In this document: in pieces, positions 59,999 to 64,000 of the stretch
How the letters are laid out: each line of letters opens with the position of its first letter
Position numbering within the stretch: the stretch's first letter is position 1
Assembly (NCBI RefSeq): GCF_005222815.1
Contig: NZ_STGB01000004.1
Span: forward strand, 806,001-870,000
DNA from: Roseomonas sp. AR75
GTDB lineage: Bacteria; Pseudomonadota; Alphaproteobacteria; Acetobacterales; Acetobacteraceae
DNA length: 64,000 nt
Reading direction: 5' to 3'
The notes under the pieces: generated by a model
Database searches by the model: none
Told to the model about the DNA's origin: nothing
The model's input: only the letters and a program-made list of their open reading frames with translations
Position numbers and translations under genes: made by a program

Positions 59999-60730
59999 TC
60001 AGAACAGCGCCGGCAGGATGCCCGCGCGCAGCATGGTCTCGGCACGCGCGAGGTCGCGCGGCGTGGACAGGTGGAACCACGCGCCGTCATGCACCAGGCC
60101 ATAGAGCCGGCCATTCTCCATCGCGCGGTCATAGACCAGGTTCAGCGAGAACGGCCCGTCCGGGGTGTCGGCGAACAGCGACGGCGAAAGAATCTGCACG
60201 CCGCCGAACAGGTAAGGCGCGATCTCGCGTTCCTTCGGGCGGCGCGCATGGCCCAGCGGGTCGAGCAGGAAATCGCCGCGCCCGGTCTCGCCATCCACAT
60301 GCGCGGTGCGCACCAGCAGCAGCAGCGCGTCCATCTCCTCGGGCTCGAAGGCGGCTTCCATGCGGCGCAACGCGGAGTTCGGCCCGTCCAGCCAGAAGGC
60401 GTCGCCATTCACCACGACGAAGGGTGCCTGGCCGAGGCTCGGCAGCGCGGCCTTCACGCCGCCGCCGGTCTCGAGCAGGTCCGCCTCGCGCAGTACCGTG
60501 GGGGGCGGCGTGGCGCCATAGGCCTCGACGGCGTCGGCAATCTGATCGGCGAACCAATGCGCGTTCACCACGACGTTGCCGATGCCGGCGTCGCGGAGGC
60601 GGTCCATCGCGTGATGCAGCAGGGAACGTCCTTCGAGCGGCAGCAGCGGCTTCGGGCGGTCGTCGGTAAGCGGGCGCATGCGCGTGCCGAGACCGGCGGC
60701 GAGCACCATGGCGTGGGAGGGTGCGATCAT
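59999..60730 (-). CDS. murU: N-acetylmuramate alpha-1-phosphate uridylyltransferase
   Basis: A 243-residue nucleotidyltransferase. The signature is MVLAAGLGTRMRPLTDDRPKPLLPL. GGGVKAALPSLG, VVNGDAFWLDG (metal-binding Asp) and HLSTPRDLARAE follow. In Pseudomonas, AmgK and MurU convert recycled MurNAc to UDP-MurNAc, bypassing de novo synthesis and giving intrinsic fosfomycin tolerance. Its ATG overlaps the amgK stop (ATGA), supporting this assignment over generic sugar nucleotidyltransferases. Confidence 0.92.
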   Translation of the reverse strand: MIAPSHAMVLAAGLGTRMRPLTDDRPKPLLPLEGRSLLHHAMDRLRDAGIGNVVVNAHWFADQIADAVEAYGATPPPTVLREADLLETGGGVKAALPSLGQAPFVVVNGDAFWLDGPNSALRRMEAAFEPEEMDALLLLVRTAHVDGETGRGDFLLDPLGHARRPKEREIAPYLFGGVQILSPSLFADTPDGPFSLNLVYDRAMENGRLYGLVHDGAWFHLSTPRDLARAETMLRAGILPALF

Positions 60731-61719
60731 GCCGGCTGTTCCTGGAGCGAGGCGGGATTGGCGCGCAGCGCATGCGGTACATGCGCATCGAGGAAGTCAC
60801 GCAGCGGAAGCGTGGCGGGATGCGCCAGCGCGCGGTCCAGCAGCGCCCAGCAGCGCGGGCCATGGCGCAGGTAGTGCGGCTTGGAATCGCGTCGCGCCAG
60901 CCGCGTCCAGAGCGCCGCGACGCGCAGGTGCCGCTGCGCCGCATGCACCGCCATCGCCGCCATGAACTGCTGTTCGTCCAGGTCCGGCCGTGCGGCGAGG
61001 TAGCGCGCGATGGTCGCGGCGCGCACATCCGCCGGCACGTCGCGTCGCGCATCCTCGACCAGCGACACCAGGTCGTACGCCGGGTGGCCATAGGCCGCGT
61101 CCTGGAAGTCCAGGATGCCGACATGGCGCGGCTTCGCGCGGTCCAACGCCATCAGGTTCGCCGGGAAGAAGTCGCGATGCACGAAGCCGCGCGCGGCGAA
61201 GGGTGCGAGCATCGCCAGGATTGCGGTGCGGAAGGCGGCGCGCGCGGGGGCATCCGGCGGCGTGCCCAGCGCCTCCGGCCACCACCAGTCGAGGAAGGTC
61301 GCCGCCGCCGTCTCCGCCATGCGGTCCGCGCCCCAATCCGGCAGGCCTTCCGGCGGCGCCGCAGCGTGCAAGGCGGCCAGCGCCTCGGCGGCGGCGCGGT
61401 AGAGCGGCAGCGGATCGGCGCCCGCATCCAGGCACGTCGCCATCGTGTCGGCGCCGAGATCCTCGATGACCAGGAAGCCGCGTTCCGTATCCGCGGCGAT
61501 GATCTCGGGCGCCGACAGGCCGATGCGCGAAAGGTGCCGCGCCACATGCAGGAAGGGCCGCACGTCTTCCTGCGGCGGGGGCGCATCCATCAGCAGCGCC
61601 GGACGCGGCCCGCCATGCAGCCGGACATAGCGGCGGAAGGAGGCGTCGGAGGGCAGCGCCTCGCCTCGCGCCGCGCCGAAGCCGGCCTCGCGCAGCAGCG
61701 CCTCCGCCCCCTCCCTCAT
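60727..61719 (-). CDS. amgK: N-acetylmuramate/N-acetylglucosamine kinase AmgK
   Basis: A 330-residue aminoglycoside-phosphotransferase-fold kinase phosphorylating the anomeric hydroxyl of MurNAc/GlcNAc. The N-lobe (SDASFRRYVRL) is followed by GFLVIEDLGAD. The catalytic loop is FVHRDFFPANLMA, with the Mg-binding HVGILDFQDAAYG. Overlaps at both ends (ATGA with tsaE upstream and with murU downstream) make tsaE-amgK-murU a fully coupled trio, a conserved arrangement in alphaproteobacteria. Confidence 0.92.
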   Translation of the reverse strand: MREGAEALLREAGFGAARGEALPSDASFRRYVRLHGGPRPALLMDAPPPQEDVRPFLHVARHLSRIGLSAPEIIAADTERGFLVIEDLGADTMATCLDAGADPLPLYRAAAEALAALHAAAPPEGLPDWGADRMAETAAATFLDWWWPEALGTPPDAPARAAFRTAILAMLAPFAARGFVHRDFFPANLMALDRAKPRHVGILDFQDAAYGHPAYDLVSLVEDARRDVPADVRAATIARYLAARPDLDEQQFMAAMAVHAAQRHLRVAALWTRLARRDSKPHYLRHGPRCWALLDRALAHPATLPLRDFLDAHVPHALRANPASLQEQPA

Positions 61720-62174
61720 GCCAGGCCCGCCAGGCGGCCGGTCCAGCCGGTGAGGGTTGCGATGCGCTCATCCTCCGCCGCGCCCGCCGCCAGCGCGACG
61801 GTCAGCGCGTCGGCCGGCGCGAGCGCGCCGAGTCGGTCGGGCCATTCCACCAGCACGATGCCCTCCCGCGCCTCGTCCCAGCCAAGCTCGGCCAGGTCGG
61901 CGGGGCCGTCGAGTCGCCACAGGTCGTAATGGTGCGCCGCCCTGCCGCCGGGCAGGTCGTAGCCCTGTACCAGCGTGAAGGTGGGCGAGGGCACCTCCAG
62001 CGCAGGGTCGCCGCTGGCGGCGCGCAGGAAGGCGCGGGCGAGGGTGCTTTTCCCGGCGCCGAGCGGGCCTTCCAGAAGGATGGCGTCGCCGGCGCGGGCG
62101 CGGGCGGCGAGGCGCGCGGCCAGCGCCTCGGTCGCCGCGGCGTCGGGCAGGTGGATCGTCACGGGAGCTTGCAT
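61716..62174 (-). CDS. tsaE: tRNA threonylcarbamoyladenosine biosynthesis ATPase TsaE
   Basis: A 152-residue P-loop protein needed with TsaB and TsaD for t6A37 formation in tRNAs. Walker A is LEGPLGAGKSTLARAFLR. The family's VPSPTFTLVQGYD and the HYDLWRLDGPADLAELGWDE motif are present, as is VLVEWPDRLG. The start at 62174 (MQAPVTIHLP) fits the usual length; a longer frame into the divergent gene region is rejected. TsaB/TsaD are not in the window. Confidence 0.93.
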   Translation of the reverse strand: MQAPVTIHLPDAAATEALAARLAARARAGDAILLEGPLGAGKSTLARAFLRAASGDPALEVPSPTFTLVQGYDLPGGRAAHHYDLWRLDGPADLAELGWDEAREGIVLVEWPDRLGALAPADALTVALAAGAAEDERIATLTGWTGRLAGLA

Positions 62175-62304
62175 GCCGGGTTCGCGGCGCAATCTGCCCC
62201 CGGCGGGCCAAGGGGCACAAGCGTTGGACGCAGGCGCGGGGTTCGCGGTTTGATCGCCACGCCGCCAGCCGCTACAGAACCGCGCTTTCGGCAAGGAATG
62301 GACG

Positions 62305-63324
62305 ATGCCGGCCAGGGTAGAGACGGATGTCGCGATCATCGGCGCGGGCCCCGTGGGGCTCTTCGCGGTGTTCGAATGCGGCATGCTGCGGATGAAGACC
62401 GTCGTCATCGACGCGCTGGACGCGGCCGGTGGGCAGTGCAGCGCGCTCTATCCGGAGAAGCCGATCTTCGACATCCCCGCGCATCCCGAGATCGCGGCCG
62501 CCGACCTGATCTCGGCGCTGGAGAAGCAGGCGCGGCCCTTCAATCCGCTGATGCTGCTGTCGCGCCGGGTCGAGAGGATGACCCGAACCGATGGCGGCTT
62601 CGAGCTTGCGACCAGCGCAGGCGACACGATTGCCTGCAAGGCGGTGATCATCGCCGCCGGCGCCGGCGCCTTCGGCCCGAACCGCCCGCCGCTGGAGGGG
62701 CTGACCGCATACGAGGCGACGGGCGGCGTGCGCTACATGGTGACGCGGCGCGAGGATTTCCGGGCCAAGCGCGTGGTGATCGCCGGCGGCGGCGATTCGG
62801 CGGTGGACTGGGCGCTGTCGCTCAAGCAGATCGCGGCGAAGGTCACGGTGGTGCATCGCCGCGACAAGTTCCGCTGCGCACCCGAGAGCGCCGCGCAACT
62901 CAAGACCGCCGCGGAACGCGGCGAGATCGAGATGGCGATCCCGTATCAGCTGCACGGGCTGCAGGGCGAGGGCGGCGTCCTCGCGGCCGTGGAAGTGGCG
63001 ACGTTGAAGGGCGAGGTGAAGGCGATCCCGGCGGATTTCCTGCTGCCCTTCTACGGGCTTTCCATGGAACTCGGCCCCATCGCGGAATGGGGGCTGCAGG
63101 TCGAGCACAAGCATGTGCAGGTGAACCCGGCGACCTGCGAGACGAACGTGCCCGGCGTGCACGCCATCGGTGACATCGCCACCTATCCCGGCAAGCTCAA
63201 GCTGATCCTGCAAGGCTTCTCCGAGGCCGCGATGGCCGCGCATGCGATCCATCCGCGCGTCTTCCCTGGCGAGGCGCTGCACTTCGAATACAGCACATCG
63301 AAAGGCCTGCCCGTGGCCGGCTGA
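62305..63324 (+). CDS. Type 2 ferredoxin/flavodoxin-NADP+ reductase (thioredoxin reductase-like)
   Basis: A 339-residue two-Rossmann flavoprotein. The FAD motif is VAIIGAGPVGLFAVFECGM and the NADPH motif VVIAGGGDSAVDWALSL followed by VVHRRDKFR. The second FAD motif is GVHAIGDIATYPG. There is no redox-active CxxC, which separates it from thioredoxin reductases and fits the TrxR-like FNR of Bacillus, Rhodopseudomonas and relatives. It should shuttle electrons between NADPH and ferredoxin or flavodoxin. AAGGA lies 7 nt before ATG 62305. It is divergent from tsaE over 130 bp. Confidence 0.9.
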   Translation: MPARVETDVAIIGAGPVGLFAVFECGMLRMKTVVIDALDAAGGQCSALYPEKPIFDIPAHPEIAAADLISALEKQARPFNPLMLLSRRVERMTRTDGGFELATSAGDTIACKAVIIAAGAGAFGPNRPPLEGLTAYEATGGVRYMVTRREDFRAKRVVIAGGGDSAVDWALSLKQIAAKVTVVHRRDKFRCAPESAAQLKTAAERGEIEMAIPYQLHGLQGEGGVLAAVEVATLKGEVKAIPADFLLPFYGLSMELGPIAEWGLQVEHKHVQVNPATCETNVPGVHAIGDIATYPGKLKLILQGFSEAAMAAHAIHPRVFPGEALHFEYSTSKGLPVAG

Positions 63325-63342
63325 GGTCCTGGATGGAGGGGG

Positions 63343-63365
63343 CCGGGGACGATCATCGTCCCCGG
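63343..63365. terminator. Bidirectional terminator between the FNR and transglycosylase genes
   Basis: CCGGGGACGAT-C-ATCGTCCCCGG is a perfect 11-bp inverted repeat in the 48-bp gap between convergent stops, followed on the plus strand by TTCGGCTTT. The position and strength fit a shared terminator. Confidence 0.75.
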
Positions 63366-63372
63366 TTCGGCT

Positions 63373-64000
63373 TTACCGCTTCATCAGCCCGACGAAGCTC
63401 ACGCCCGGCGCTGGGATGCTGTCCGCCCCGCTCTCCGCGATCGCGCGCATCGCCCCGGTGAAGTACCGCACGAAGCGGTCTGCGTGTTCGGAGGTGCCGA
63501 TCGGGTATTGCGCCATGCGCCAGCGATTCGTTGCCGAGCCCTGGTAGCGCACGGAGCCTGCATTGTAGGCGCAGCAGACCAGCGGCGGGTCGAAGCGCGT
63601 CGCGCCGGCCTGGCGCCACATATAGGCCATGCCGGCGCGGATCGAGGTGCTGGGGTTCTCCAGCGCAGAGAGGCTCAGCGAGTCGTCGCCCAGCGCCTCC
63701 CGCGCGGTGGAGAGCAGGGTCTGCATCAGCCCGACCGAGACGCGGCGCGGCGTGCGGGACGGGTCCTCCAGGTCGCAGCCCGGCTCGAAGCGCTTGGCGT
63801 CGGCCCGGCCGCTCGATTCGGTGCAGATCGTCGCGATGGCGAGTTCCGCCGGCACCGGGAAGCGGGCGGAGGCGGTGGCGATGGCGTCCGCGTAGTCGCG
63901 CAGCACGCGCGCGGCGAGGTCGGCTTCGGGCTTGCGCGGCTCGGCCAACACGCCATCCACGTCCAGGCCGTGCGGCGTCAGGCGCCAGCGTATGCCATCG
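63373..64000 (-). CDS. Lytic transglycosylase-like protein, 5' end beyond the window
   Basis: At least 209 codons are present and the frame continues past 64000 (GIRWRLTPHGLDVDG before the listed in-frame GTG at 63960). The sequence has an SLT/lysozyme-like fold pattern. PAELAIATICTESSGRADAKR holds the catalytic Glu, SVGLMQTLLSTAREALG is the second motif, SIRAGMAYMWRQAG the third, and VCCAYNAGSVRYQG the Ala-Tyr-Asn-Ala-Gly box. It should cleave murein glycan strands. Any signal or anchor would lie in the missing part. The gene is convergent with the FNR gene. Confidence 0.82.
   Translation of the reverse strand, partial: DGIRWRLTPHGLDVDGVLAEPRKPEADLAARVLRDYADAIATASARFPVPAELAIATICTESSGRADAKRFEPGCDLEDPSRTPRRVSVGLMQTLLSTAREALGDDSLSLSALENPSTSIRAGMAYMWRQAGATRFDPPLVCCAYNAGSVRYQGSATNRWRMAQYPIGTSEHADRFVRYFTGAMRAIAESGADSIPAPGVSFVGLMKR

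Noticed and set aside
1..64000. tRNA, rRNA, prophage, insertion sequence and integron features
   Set aside because: I looked for T-loop GGTTCGAATCC-type motifs, transposase motifs and attachment-site repeats, and saw none convincing on either strand. Small RNAs cannot be excluded without a covariance search.

Overview
The window reads as chromosomal DNA of a high-GC alphaproteobacterium, most likely an Acetobacteraceae/Roseomonas-type member of the Rhodospirillales. The reasons are the very GC-rich coding sequence, many GTG and TTG starts, extensive 1-4 nt stop/start overlaps, and a strongly alphaproteobacterial gene order: FYDLN protein | aroA-cmk-rpsA-sppA-ihfB-lapA-pyrF-trpF-trpB-trpA-accD-folC | trxA-addA-addB-murU-amgK-tsaE. 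I see no rRNA, tRNA, CRISPR array, phage or insertion sequence. The species cannot be fixed by eye.

Left part (1-11.5 kb). An incomplete MFS gene, a large MscS-type channel, an ACT-domain protein and a Pmp3-like peptide precede the most distinctive block of the window: ten genes on the minus strand, 11451 down to 3389. In transcription order they are a DUF2946 protein, a periplasmic metal-complex binding protein, a small three-Cys exported protein, a PCu(A)C copper chaperone, an MbnP-like copper protein, an MbnH-like di-heme enzyme, an unknown multi-span membrane protein, a FecCD-type permease, a second paralogous binding protein and its ATPase. I read this as a copper (or copper-complex) acquisition operon. 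No methanobactin precursor gene and no TonB receptor is visible.

Middle left (11.5-35 kb). Housekeeping and accessory genes: a GST, priA, transaldolase-DUF484-xerC, a tailed HU protein, cbpM-cbpA, a methyltransferase, ialB, rlmN-MOSC-MFS, a second MscS channel, a serine hydrolase/esterase pair, a 2-hydroxyacid dehydrogenase facing an amidohydrolase, azlCD, then the FYDLN protein and aroA-cmk. Between cmk and rpsA sit an inserted hydrolase and a zinc-response island. That island has two nearly identical Zur-like operators (TGTTAT-N3-ATAACA) flanking a divergent promoter region. An AztD-like zinc chaperone lies on one side and the decayed C-terminal remnant of a COG0523/CobW zinc GTPase on the other.

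Middle right (36-53 kb). This is the conserved rpsA-to-folC/trxA backbone. It is interrupted by an HWE histidine kinase between trpF and trpB, and by a DUF1810 gene, a hybrid histidine kinase and a PEP-CTERM choice-of-anchor-A surface protein between trpA and accD.

Right part (53-64 kb). A minus-strand set runs tsaE-amgK-murU-addB-addA-trxA (tRNA t6A modification, cell-wall recycling, recombinational repair). It is followed by a plus-strand type 2 ferredoxin/flavodoxin-NADP reductase and a lytic transglycosylase that runs off the right edge. Short GC-rich palindromic repeats occur in several intergenic gaps.
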